Assembly (NCBI GenBank): GCA_003508835.1
Contig: PUFA01000014.1
Coordinates: 2,362,501-2,426,500, forward strand
Direction of reading: 5' to 3'
Source: Eonycteris spelaea
Lineage: Eukaryota > Chordata > Mammalia > Chiroptera > Pteropodidae
DNA length: 64,000 bases
The notes below the pieces were generated by a model that was given only the letters and a program-made list of their open reading frames with translations, made no database searches and was not told the origin of the DNA. The number at the start of each line of letters is the position of its first letter. Position 1 is the first letter of the stretch. Of this stretch, positions 34,501 to 45,589 are shown one piece after another. The position numbers and the translations under genes were made by a program.

Positions 34501-34748
34501 TTTCATTCATTAATTTGTTCAAAGTGAAATGAGTCACGATTCAAAAGGAAACGAAAAAGCACAAGATTCGGCCCAAAAGGCAGATGTGACCAGCGTGATC
34601 ATTCTGCTCTACAAAAGGAAAACAGAGTACGTTTCAGATTTTGCAACTAATATATAGTCAGATTAATTTGGGAATTGTTTAAGCTGTCATTATACATATA
34701 TGTGTCTACAACAGGTGATATTGTTATGCAAATTTTTAAAGTTAAAGA
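34501..34748. other. Unique spacer, includes left target copy of the next L1
   Basis: Unrecognised AT-rich sequence; the 10-bp duplication aactgtcata starts at 34,749. Confidence 0.5.
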
Positions 34749-34758
34749 AACTGTCATA

Positions 34759-35566
34759 GATACCATCTCACACCTGTTAGAATGGCTATGATCAACAGGA
34801 CAAGTACTAACAGATGTCAGCGAGGATGCAGAGAAAAAGGACCCCTCATACACTGCTGGTGGGACTGCAAACTGGTCCAGCCACTATGGGAAACAGTGTG
34901 GAGGTTCCTCAAAAAAACTAAGAATCAATCTACCATATGATCCAGCAATCCCATTACTGGGTATCTACCCCAAAGACTTGAAAACCCGTATCCAAAAAGG
35001 TATTTGCACACCAATGTTCATAGCAGCATTATTCACAGTGGCCAGGACATAGGAGCAACCGAAGAGTCCTACGATAGATGACTGGATAAAGAAGCTGTGG
35101 CACATGTGTACAATGGAATATGACTCAGCCATAAGAAGAGATGAAATACTGCCATTTGCAACAACATGGATGGACCTTGAGATAATCATGCTCAGCGAAA
35201 TAAGCCAGACTGAAAAAGTTGAAAAGCACATGATATCACTTATATGTGGGATATAAACCTAAAAGCAACAGAAACAGGACGAACAGAGACTCATGGACAC
35301 GGACTACAGGCTAGTGGTTACCAGAGGGTAGGGGTGGGGGAAGAGGAGAGAGGTAGATGGGGTGAAGGGGGTCAAATATAGGGGAGTAGGGGAGGGCGAA
35401 GTGGGTAAAAGGGATCAAATATATGGTAGCTAAAAGAAACTGGACTTTGGGTGGTGATCACACAACAGAAATATATAGATGTCAAACTACACCTGAAAAT
35501 TATATAATTGTATTAACCAATGTTACCCCAATCAACTTAATTATTAATTAATTAATTAATTAATTG
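34759..35566 (+). mobile_element. 5'-truncated L1 insertion with 10-bp target-site duplication
   Basis: It starts within ORF2 ('gataccatctcacacctgtt') and runs through the ORF2 C-terminus ('atgatccagcaatcccatta', 'catggatggaccttgagata') and the 3' UTR ('ggtggttaccagagggtag' type text, 'tttgggtggtgatcacacaa', 'ccaatgttaccccaatcaac'). It ends in a (TTAA)n-like tail rather than pure A. The identical decamer aactgtcata flanks it at 34,749-34,758 and 35,567-35,576. It is better preserved than its neighbour and hence younger. The 3' UTR style is the one I associate with bat L1s. Confidence 0.9.
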
Positions 35567-35576
35567 AACTGTCATA

Positions 35577-35790
35577 TATTCTATACAGCATTCTGTGACT
35601 TGCTTGTTTCACCAACAGTTCCTGAGATTTACCCCAGTTGATGCCTAAAATCCCATGTGGGAACATACAGCCACGTGTCTGTCTATGCTACCTGACAGAC
35701 ATGGAGGTTGTATCCACGTTTACACTGTCCCCAGCAATCCCGCAGTGAATGTTTTCGAGCCGTTCTCTTTGTGTGTATGTTCCAGAATTT
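35577..35790 (-). repeat. Old LINE fragment, minus orientation
   Basis: 'gtgacttgcttgtttcacca', 'cctgagatttaccccagttg' and 'catggaggttgtatccacgt' look like the complement of a decayed L1 ORF2 end. The younger L1 inserted at its left edge. Confidence 0.4.
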
Positions 35791-35794
35791 CTCG

Positions 35795-35930
35795 AAGGCA
35801 GCAGCTCTCAAACATTTTTGCCTCAGGACCCCAAAAAGGTTCTGTTTATGTGTGTTAGAGCTATCGAGATTGATCATATTAGCCATTGAAACTGAGAAAA
35901 TTTGAAAATATTTAGTTATTCGCCCCTTTA
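35795..35930 (+). mobile_element. hAT-type DNA transposon fragment
   Basis: 'gcagctctcaaacatttttg', 'cctcaggaccccaaaaaggttc' and 'tgtttatgtgtgttagagctatc' match the well-known 'cagtggttctcaaac...tcaggacccc' start of a hAT element family. Only the terminal ~130 bp is present. Confidence 0.65.
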
Positions 35931-37425
35931 AAATAGCAATTAGGAAAATGGAAGTCAGATAGTAAGGAAGGCCCCATGTCCTGGGGACAGGACTCAAATC
36001 CAGCCAACGCTGTCCCTCTTCCCCCAGGCCCTGTGACCTCCTGCCTGGGCCTAGGAGGGACGCTAGGGTGGCCCCCGCTTCATGGTCTCTGGAGCCCCGA
36101 GTTCTATGGAGAAGAGATAGGTGGGTAGGTGTCCGGCCTGCGGGAGGGCACATGTGGCTTCAGAACCCCCATCGTGACAACAGCTGGGCCAAGGCGTGAG
36201 GCACGGTGTGGTCAGGACGACAGCTGCTTGCACAGGCGGCCGGTCACTGGCCCTTGTTCCACACCCAGCCCTCCTGATCCAGGCTCAAGTCTCCCACTTT
36301 GCCTTTGAAAGCAGCGTTAGGAGACGCCGCCTGCGTTAGCCAGATATTCATCTTATCGCTCCCTTCATTTTGGCCCATGGAAACACAGACTCGAACCACT
36401 CCGGTCAGCAGAAGCCTGTGCGTCAGGCCCAGGGCCGGTCTCTCATGTCATCTAGGTGCCTCGGCACCTGTGCACATGGCCTCCGGTCAGCTGTCCCTCG
36501 CTGCCCTGAACTATGTGCTATAAATAGCCACGGAGCTGCACGGGCAGGATTAAAAGATTTCTATCATGACGCTTCGATGGTTAAATGTAAACATTACGAC
36601 TCTGCCACACTTTCTATAGCCCTGTTTCGAGAATGCTTTTTATTATTATTTGTTTGTTTTTTTTGTCTTTAACTACGACAGGAAAAATGCAAGGGACGTA
36701 GAGCCAGTTTGATCCTTATTTTTGCTGAAATGTCATTGTTTTCTGGTTTTGAAATAACTTTTTTTAAAAAATTGTTTTTCATGGTGTTTATGTACCTGGA
36801 TTTAAGGTGGCATTTGGATTTACAGATTGCCTATTGAAATGGTATTCTAAGACTCTAATTGAATATCAAAAAACAAATATTGAGTTCTGCTTACAAATGC
36901 TCCTTGTCCTTAATGGGTACTTTCGTGTTATTCTGTTGGAATAAAAATTAAGGAAATATGACCTCTTAGAGAAAAACGATTCGTCACAGTCATTAACGCA
37001 AGAGGGTGGGACACACACAGGGCGCCCTTGGGGTTCACTGTCACTGAGAAGGACGATGCAGCGTTCCAGGTACGTGTGCCATAAGGAGAAGGCATCCCCC
37101 CCCACCCCCCGCCCAATGCCATAGAGTGTCACTATGTCTGAAATATACACTCAATTTATGGGACGAAGTTCAGACAAATCCATAAGGCCTTTGGGCTTCT
37201 ATCATTTAAAATATGTTCGCTATCAACTCTCCCCATCCCAGCTCCTCTCAAATTCTGATATTTTATTAAATCCAGAGAAGATGCGTTTGTATTCTTTTCA
37301 TTACGTTTGACCATGGCAACTTCCTGTTAACTAATCCATACGATATCTTCGTTGCCATAAATTAGTGTTGTTGTATCTTTATTACTACGAAAGAAATTGT
37401 TTATTTAATCAGCAGCCAAGTTAGG
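35931..37425. other. Intergenic DNA, no gene seen
   Basis: GC-rich to about 36,530, then AT-rich, with a C8ACCCCCC tract at 37,096-37,110. No exon or known repeat is recognised. Confidence 0.5.
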
Positions 37426-37429
37426 CACC

Positions 37430-37923
37430 TGTGCGGGAGGCAGAACCTTTTCTCTACCCTTCAAGCCTCTTTCAACTGGTCTAATGATCTACATGAGACA
37501 GATTAACAAGAGAAAAACAGCCAAATTTGATTACATACCTATGGATGGGAACCACACATCTGAGAGAAAGTCAGAGACCCAATATACAGGAGAGGTTCCA
37601 AGACAGAAAGAGAAAATGAGGTCTACGTGACATTCCGAGCTACAGATGAGGTAAAGTGCCTTGGGGGCATCAGAGGCCGAGAGGGCATTTCAGGCTGATA
37701 AGAAGACCAGATGTTCAGGAACTAGTAGTTTACCCTGCCCTACAATAGGTCAAAAAGGTCATCCCTGACAATCTCTTATTACGGGCAAGGCCCCTAATTC
37801 AGATCCTTCTAGGTAGCTGGGGATCGGAAGCACAAATTCTCTCGAGCCCACAATTGTCTTTAGCTCGAAATCATCCACATACCGCTGGGCACATCTCGGG
37901 GTGCCTCCTTCTGAACCCCTACA
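37430..37923 (-). mobile_element. LTR-like element, copy B, with 4-bp target-site duplication
   Basis: The reverse complement begins tgtaggggttcagaagg and ends ttctgcctcccgcaca (TG...CA). It is homologous to 26,494-26,993 along the whole length. The tetramer cacc occurs at 37,426-37,429 and 37,924-37,927, directly at both boundaries, consistent with the 4-bp duplication made by gammaretrovirus-like (ERV1) integrases. No internal region is present, so it is a solo LTR. Confidence 0.75.
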
Positions 37924-37964
37924 CACCCAAAAGACATCTTTAAAACGAAAATTTTAGGAACATT

Positions 37965-38150
37965 TTTTGAGGCTCTATAATATGCCAGGTGTGCTTTTCA
38001 TGAAAACCTTGTAAGGTAAGAGTCCAGTTTATGGGTGAGGAAAATGACACTGTGAAGTCGTTCACGGAATTTTCCGGGGAAGAAATAACAGAACTGGTAT
38101 CGAAACTCGGGTCGTCCCGTTTCACGTGACCCTGCCCTGCTCGCCAAATG
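37965..38150 (-). repeat. MIR SINE
   Basis: 'gaggctctataatatgccagg', 'tgaaaaccttgtaaggtaag', 'ttatgggtgaggaaaatgac' and 'actggtatcgaaactcgggtc' match the complement of MIR. Confidence 0.8.
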
Positions 38151-41120
38151 CCTTCCCAGAAGGTAACGTGTTGCCATGATTGCCCCCTTCACTCCCAGAG
38201 GCCCGGAGAAGAGCATAAGTCAGTTCGGGGGGTGATAGCGTTCCACCTGCCACGGACCTGGGCCATGTCCCCACCCCCTTCAGTCTGGGTCCTGTGTCGA
38301 CTTCCCAGTTGGATCCAGATTCTGTGAGCATGTTCGGCCCATCCCATCCCCCACTCTAAAGTCCACTGCATTTTCCACAGAACGCCTGCAACCGACAGCC
38401 TCTGACTCCAGAATGTTCTCTTCCCCTGTTCACTCCTACTCTCGTGCTTTTCTCTCCCGTGACGGTCCATGTTCCGCATGATCTGGGCTCGACTCCCTGT
38501 GACCTGTTTCTGTGACAAAGGTCAGCTGTGAGGTCTGCGGGGCCAGGCCCCCAGGGCGTGTCTCATGTCCGGGACACATGATAGTGAATGAGTGTAAGGG
38601 CTGCATTTCATTCTCTTGGGTAAAGGAGGAGTTATCTAGTCGGGTGTGAGTTCTGGGGTGGCTGGTATCAGTAGTGAATCTGAAAATGTTTGTTTCTGCT
38701 TCTCCTTCAGGACACAAACAAGCAAGAGGTATGGTCCTGGACTCTAAGGGTCTTACAGATTTATCATACACAAACTAAAGATTAATAATGATCCATGAGA
38801 GTATATGACAAATATATTGAAAGATAGAAGTGTTGTTGATAATCAGGAGAAGCCCTCACGTAAATGGGCTTTGAAAAGTGGCTGGATTTAAAGAGAGAAA
38901 GTGAAGATGATATTTAAATGAGCAGAGATGTAATAGGGGATGAACAGGATATGTTTAAGAATCCAGAGTAGGCCAGGCTTGTTGGAGAAATAGTTTTAAT
39001 TACGTAACAATAAGAAATAAGATTGACAGATAAGAGAAGGGTAGATTAGATAGAGATTTGAATGCAGTTCTTAGGAACGTAGACTTTGTTTTATAAGACA
39101 TAAGCATGTATTTAGTTAGGATTACTTTGGCTGTGTATAACATAATAAATTCAAGCTAGTTTAAAAGGAATTTTTTAGGGAATGCGGGTTATCTTGCACA
39201 TGGTAGATACCTTATATGTAGCTGGTGTACTGAATGGAAGTTTTAGAATAGCGTTAGAAGGGGAAAATAAAGAGAAGAACAACAGATAAGATAATGAGAA
39301 AAGGAGGGTGGTTGTAACAATGTCTATTAGCTGCTCCCGAACTCAATAAAAGAGAAGTCGCGGCTTTTCTACCTTTGATTCCATTCCTCAGCGCTCAGTG
39401 TAGCTTGATCATCTCCGAAATGCATGTTAATGACGGAGAGAAGAGCGAGGTCCTCCTGGCTGTTTTCTCTCTGCCCTGAGAGTTTACTGTGGAAGGAAGA
39501 CGTTTCCTAGGTGAAGTTTTTGGCCTTTCCCCCTCCACACGAAAGACTTTCATTACGCCTCCTTCTGCACAAAGCCAGACAAAGTCAGAGGATGTTATTT
39601 CTTTTTTAAAAAAAAAAAAAAAAGGCGGGGGGGGGATAGGAGAAATTCATTGTATTACAGATAGTCATCATTTTTATACTGCATTTTCCTTAATTGTACG
39701 TCTCAATCTTATTTTATTTTGACAATCAATTCAGAGGGCAAACTCTACCCAGCCTGTTAATATTAGAATAAACAGCTGTGAAAGCATGAATTGTTTAAAA
39801 AGTCGTGAGTATAGGTCAGACAAAAGCACCATGACTTTATTTGTTCAAAGAAGTTAAAAAACAAATTCAAAGAAACACTGAAATCAGAGAGGAAATCAGT
39901 CTGGGAAATGTGAACGAGCAAATTTTCTCATAACCTTTTTTTGCTTTTAAAAAACAGTCACAAGCTTGTATGACTTTATAGGAATAAAAACTTACTTTAA
40001 TATTAAGCTGCTATCACTATTATTTCAATTTTATTTACATTATTCAATTCTATTTTGAATCCTTTCATGTACGATTATAAAGTTTACATTGTTAAACCTA
40101 TTCTGTCGGGTTTATTTTCTTCCTTTTTATTTTATATAAACATTCCCATGTCTCGAGGTTAGTTCGCGCGCTTGTCATTTGATGATCCCTGTAGCATCCT
40201 GTCGTGTTGACGTATCTGGAGCTGAGAGTGAGTTAGGGGGATTTAATAGTGTCACAAGGCTTTTCTCCAACTTCAGGTTGACTTGGTTTGTGTCGGTGAG
40301 CAGCAAAGTGCAGCATCCTAAAGGACGAGCAAGGAACGTTCGTATGTGAGGGATTTCGTTCTGACTGTCATTTTCAGGAGTAAGGTCTCAGTCATTCCTG
40401 CTTGTGAGTGTTTCTCTACCATAAAAAAACCCACTGGGCCTAGGTAATCATGTCAGAGTGCTAGGAGAACAGACCGAAGAGATCCGTGTGCCAGTTACTG
40501 AGTTATTGTCCATCAGTTCTAAACACATGCGTCTACACTCCACTTTGAGAGTCTGGATCTAGGACTCTGAAGACTACGCTTTCTTTTCGCCAGCGGCTCC
40601 AAGCTTGGCTCTGCTGGCAGGGCACAGGGGGGCAGTCTACAAGGCTGGAAGGGAAGAAGGGATTTGTTCCTTCCTAGTTGTTTCCTGGGTGACTTCCTGC
40701 CTACTTCCCGTGTGACTTCTGTCTACTGTGTGTGACTTCCTGCCTACTTCCTGCTTGCTGTTACTGTGAATGTCACCTCACGACACTTCCTCACCTGGTG
40801 GCAGCAGTTCCTTCCTAAAGTCCCCGAATCCAGTTTGCAATTTTTCCAACACCTGCAGAACGAGCTCCACGGCCTCCCCTCGCCCTGCAAGTCAAACTCC
40901 CAGAGACGCTGGCCCCAGCTAAGTCATGCTCCTCAGAGCTCTCGTTTCTATTCGCCATTTTTCTCTGCCTTTTTTTTTTTTTACCTGCCTTCTGTTGAAG
41001 TAACATTTTAAAGTATCTTTCAGGGATGAACAGAAGCTGGCAGGAGAGGGATCAGGGAGGTGTTGGTCAAAGGGCATGCCATTTCACTTTAAAAAATGGA
41101 TTCAGACGATTATGCAAATC
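38151..41120. other. Intergenic DNA, short tandem repeats only
   Basis: Mostly unrecognised. It includes an A16/GC/G9 stretch at 39,608-39,635 and a three-copy imperfect ~22-bp tandem repeat (gtgacttcctgcctacttcc) at 40,689-40,755. No gene is seen. Confidence 0.5.
40689..40755 (+). repeat. Imperfect ~22-bp tandem repeat, three copies
   Basis: Units start with gtgacttc at 40,689, 40,712 and 40,732. The first and third share gtgacttcctgcctacttcc; the middle one is diverged. Confidence 0.85.
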
Positions 41121-41126
41121 TTACGC

Positions 41127-41509
41127 TGTGCTATGGGCTGAAGAGTGTCCCTCCAAGATTCCTGTGTTGAAACCTTTGCGCCCAGCAGCAGAATATGACT
41201 CCACTTGGACATAAGGCCTTTAAAGAGGTAATTGGTTTTGAACGAGGTCTTTAGGGTGGGCCCTAAGCCACTGTGACTGGTGTCTTTACAAGAAGAAGAT
41301 ATTGGGACACAGACATGCCAGAGAGAAGACCAAGTGAGGACACAGGAAGGAGACAGCCATCTACAAACCGAGGAGAGAGGCCTCTGGGAAGAAACCAGTC
41401 TTGCCAGCACATGGATCTTGGACTTGTAGCTTTCAGAATAGTGAGGAAATCATTTCTGTTGTTTAAGCCACCCAGCAAGTGGTACTCTACCCCGGCAAAT
41501 TAACATACA
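41127..41509 (+). mobile_element. MLT1-type (ERVL-MaLR) solo LTR
   Basis: Forward LTR: 'tgtgctatgggctgaagagtg', 'ctggtgtctttacaagaag'-type text, 'acacagacatgccagagagaag', 'gaggacacaggaaggagacag', 'cttggacttgtagctttcag', and the polyadenylation-end block 'tttctgttgtttaagccacc' followed by 'agcaagtggtactctac'. Full-length-like (~380 bp), with no internal gene region. Confidence 0.85.
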
Positions 41510-42160
41510 TGGCAAGAAGAGACATAGATTTTGAATTATCATTAAATTTGGTTAAGAGCCATCGAACTAGATGAACTCGAGCATCTTAAAATTATGTTTT
41601 GAAAACTGAGCACGTACAATTTTTTACTTTTCTGGGGGTGCACTATAGAAGAAGAAAAACAGGATAATAATAAATGCCCCTGTCTAGAAGAACGTGGGGT
41701 CAGTGGAGGAAGGGATGTTCAGCAACACTGCTTACTGGCCCTCAGTTTTGGCCAGAAATCCCCTGGGCCTCAATCTGTTGAGCTTCTTGTCCTTGGAAGT
41801 GGAGTAGGTCTCATGACTGGGTTTTGGCCACCGGGAAAATGGACTTTTTCTGGTTTGCTTAAGTACCAGATGTACGCACACACACACGCACACACACCCT
41901 ACCCCTGTTCCATTTGTTGTCCTTGTCCTTTGTAGCTGAGTCTAAATGGCTAACGAGGCTGAGATTCTCTATTGAGAGGGGCTTATGGATAACGGGTCCC
42001 TTGTCACCTGGACTGGATTGCTTTTTTCTGGAGTGAACTGAAGAACCCAGGTGGGCCGTCTCTCACTGCATCTGGGAGAGACTCTGCTACAAGCAACGTC
42101 GGTGACCGAATCTCATCGATCTCAGATTCCCCGCGCCCACAGGTTGAGGGGGCCACAGAG
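41510..42160. other. Intergenic DNA with a CA-rich microsatellite
   Basis: (CA)n with CG interruptions at 41,874-41,898. Otherwise unrecognised. Confidence 0.5.
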
Positions 42161-42164
42161 CGTG

Positions 42165-42360
42165 AGGTGATCAATACAGGCTCTGCAGTCAGGCTGACCG
42201 GCGCTGGAACCCCGTAACTGTGGCTCTTGCTCAAGGTTTCACCCCCTGATCTGTTTCCATGCCATTCATGGTAATAACGCGAGAGCCCACATAAAGTCAC
42301 TCGGGAACAGAGCACATACAGCAGCTAGGCAAACACAAAGCGCTGAGCGGATGTTATTTA
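42165..42360 (+). repeat. MIR SINE
   Basis: 'caggctctgcagtcaggctg', 'accggcgctggaaccccgta', then 'gagcacatacagcagctagg' and 'aaagcgctgagcggatgtta' follow forward MIR ends around a damaged core. Confidence 0.6.
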
Positions 42361-42660
42361 CGAGGGTCGTGTGGTGTTTATTAGGCTGCTCAGAAACGGG
42401 AGCGACAGCGTCAAGCCCTGTTTTTATGGCTCCTCTACGTGACGACAGTCCCGGCCTGGGGTGTTAGCAGTGCTGGCCTGAGAACTCCATCAGGGAGTAG
42501 CAGGTTCCACTCGCGTGGGACGTAGCCTTTGTACATGGCCTCACGATGCCCCCAGCCCCAGCTGGAAAAACCTGTGGCGGGTTAGAAGGGACCTAGGCTC
42601 CCTCATCCACCACACTCACACGGACAGCTCCCGCTCACCCACCACAGCACCCCATCTTCT
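42361..42660. other. Intergenic DNA, no gene seen
   Basis: Unrecognised GC-moderate sequence. Confidence 0.4.
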
Positions 42661-42664
42661 CTGA

Positions 42665-43234
42665 TCAGGGGCTTAATTTTAGGCACAAGAGATTAGGCGG
42701 ACACGATTCTAAAAGGTACAAGATCAGTTTCTCGATGCGGCCCTCCACCCTCTCAGGACAATGGCCCTGTCTTCCTCCGCCCCCTTTAGAAAGACACCTC
42801 TCCGTGTCCGTAAGCAATCTGTCTTCCATCTCAGGCATATTTTCTTTAATAACTTTCTCAATTGCAGCGTCCGATTTCTTTGGTACCAACATCACGACTC
42901 GCTGGGATCTCATCTGGTGATCTGGGGTGGTTCCTTTCACTGGCTCCCTCACCACCTGTCCGTGGAACTGAGCTGAGCTGGGGGTCGGCTGTGCTGTGTG
43001 CCGTCAGACCCCCGCGTCTCTGCAGCAACAGCTTCTGTCGACAGCCCCCGCCCATGTCCTAGGTTCTCCGAGAAAGTTCGCCGTGCCGCACAGTCTCACC
43101 GAGGCGGAGCCTTCTCTTTTAATGGTCTTTCTTTTCTCTTTTATAAAAGTACTTGGTATCAGCTCACTCGAGCCTCTTTTCAACAGTTCTGTGGCTTCTG
43201 CAACTGCAGGTGTGTTGTCAGGGTTCGTCGTCAT
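42665..43234 (-). pseudogene. Unrecognised quasi-open reading frame, possible pseudogene or repeat-derived
   Basis: On the minus strand one frame is open from 43,234 to 42,665 except for a single TGA at 43,006-43,004. The first part includes TELLKRGSSELIPSTFIKEK. The second includes VVMLVPKKSDAAIEKVIKEN followed by MPEMEDRLL. Composition in these parts is protein-like (K/E-rich, helix-compatible), but the middle third is GC-rich and less convincing. I do not recognise the family. A decayed LINE ORF1-type segment or a processed pseudogene are both possible. No start codon context, splice sites or poly(A) remnant supports an active gene. Confidence 0.3.
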
Positions 43235-44750
43235 TGTTTTGAGTATTTTCGTTGAGGGTTTCTTTGATGCGTTTAGCTGGGTGCGATGTTGCTTTTACCT
43301 TTCTGGCGCATGTTCTATTAAGTATTACAGTTAAAGTATAATATTTATATAACGTATCGGTCTCATCACGCTACGCTATGGCCGATCATGGTTTTTCTCT
43401 AGTTAGGCCTATTTAAACAAGACATGTCTGGTGTCCTTATCAAGGCGGCAAAGCTTGGACAATTTTATTATAAATTCAATTTGTCTAATTTAATCTTGAA
43501 CTTGAGAACGTATCCTAAATATTGCACTTGCCCAATTTTCTAGTGAGATTAGAAAAAGACTTCAGACTATCACCACATTAACAACATTAGGTAGAGACAA
43601 TAATTATCACCGTCATTTGGAATGCTTCGCCACAGAGAATCTGGAGGCAAAGTGGGTGATAAGAGAGACAAGATGTTGAAAAGGAAACGGAGGATTCAGG
43701 CGGCTGCTGGGCTGGCCTGGCCCGTAGGGAGCACCGAACGCTGAGATTCGCTGTTCTCAGCGCCGGTACCCAGCTCGCTCACCTCCTGGTGGTGAATGCC
43801 TTCCGCCACCTCCTTCCCCATCACCATTCAGGGTTATTGCTAAGCGAATACCCGAGAGGCAGCATTACTGATTAAGGAAAGACCAGCTGAAACATTTTGG
43901 CATCTTAGGACCGAGGAAAAACCTACTCTAAGATTTTACTACTTTAAAAACAAACAGACAAAGACGCTTACATGTGCCAGGCGCCTCACTTGCTCCACTT
44001 CGAGTCACCTTGCTCCAGCCACTGCCCGTGACCGGCTTGGCTCCAGTTTGGACCAGCTCCACACCCGTGCGAGCCGACTGGCCTTGCCTGAGGCCCACAT
44101 GCCTCACCTCTCCCTTCCTGCCCAGCACTTCCTGGTGGGGGAGAACTGGGAGGGCGCGCTCGCACAGGTGTGGGGGCTTAACTCCCCACCAGACCAGTGC
44201 GTGTGGGAGCCAGCGAATAAGTGCTCCCCCTTTCTGAGGTGTGTTTCCTCAAGGCTCCTGTGATCCCCACGTGCCACGACCCCGTGGGACTGAGAGCTGG
44301 TCACCTCCAGGGGTAGCTGTTGGGGAAAGATAATGAAAAACAATATCTCCTAAAGCAGAAGCCCTCTCCACCGAGGAGGTAGTAGAGAAAGCAAGCGCGT
44401 TTGTTGTTGAACAAGCGTTAAGCCGAATGCGATGCACGTGACAGGCACGGTGCCCAGAGATGGCAGAGATAGACAGGAACCTCACGCCTGCGCAGCCGGG
44501 CAGGCTCAGCCCTCCACGCGTGTCCTCACACTCACCGTGCTCAGCCTCGCGTGCGGTGACCCGACAGTACCACTCGCCACCCTTGTCCTGGTGATTGGAG
44601 TGACCACCCGTGTTGGCGTATTGGCTGTATCCAGTGGAAAAAGAAACTTCTGTCTTTACGAACGGAGGTAGCTTTTGGCAGATTGAAGCCAGGCGCCCAT
44701 CAGAATTAGGCTTCCGTCTTCCCACAGGAGTTGGGAGGTAGGGGAGCTAT
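43235..44750. other. Intergenic DNA, no gene seen
   Basis: AT-rich 43,320-43,640, GC-rich after. Short overlapping open frames on both strands at 43,930-44,730 lack family features. Confidence 0.5.
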
Positions 44751-45585
44751 GTCATCTGATGCTTGTATTACAAAAAGGTGGCTCTCAAGGTGTTTGCCTT
44801 TTACAGAGATGGCTCCCAGGTTCCCAAGAAAGACATTCTTTGGTTATAGAGCTAAAAAACAAAAACAAAAAAAGTATCTGCTCCCTGGGATCACTTAACA
44901 CAAATCCACCCCCTCAAAAGCCTGCTCAGCAGAGAGCCCCAGGTGGTACTCGGGTGCTCTGTAACAAACAGTATTCTGTAAAAAACATCACGATGGAACA
45001 CAGAAGTAAAGAAATCATGGGAAATATTTGTTACAAATGAGGGACAAAGAATTAATATTTCTGATATATTTTAAAAGGGTGCAAATTAAATAAAAATACT
45101 AACACCTCCAAAATTGCAAATTTAAATTAGAAACCTTTCCCCCACCAGTTATTAAACAATTTCAAAAGATAATATTTTGTTTAATCGAATCTAAGGTGCA
45201 TTGATTATATGACGTGGCATTTCGTTATGAACCATTAAGAAAGGAAAAGTCTGCCTATTCAATCCTACTTCTTTTCTTCCACTTGTGTAGATCTACTTAA
45301 TGTAAAATAGAACAGAGGCATCAAGCCTTAAACATGGGCTTCTGGAATGGGAACATCTAGTGTTTGCAAGTCGGAGCTAGAATTCAAATTTAGAGCCCCT
45401 CTCTAGAATTTTAATTATTTCAAGGTCTGCCATCTCCCAAAAGACATTTTACATGATAGTCATCTCGCTTAAATAGCACCACTAAGGTGAACCAACCAAA
45501 AATTAAACACTAGTGACTGCAACGCTTCAGGGGTCAAGTACCAGCCACATACAAGTTTTGTCTTTGGTTTTGTTCCTTAATAAAC
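44751..45585. other. Intergenic DNA, no gene seen
   Basis: AT-rich and unrecognised, with an A-rich 'aaaaaacaaaaacaaaaaaag' stretch near 44,851-44,872. Confidence 0.5.
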
Positions 45586-45589
45586 CAAT

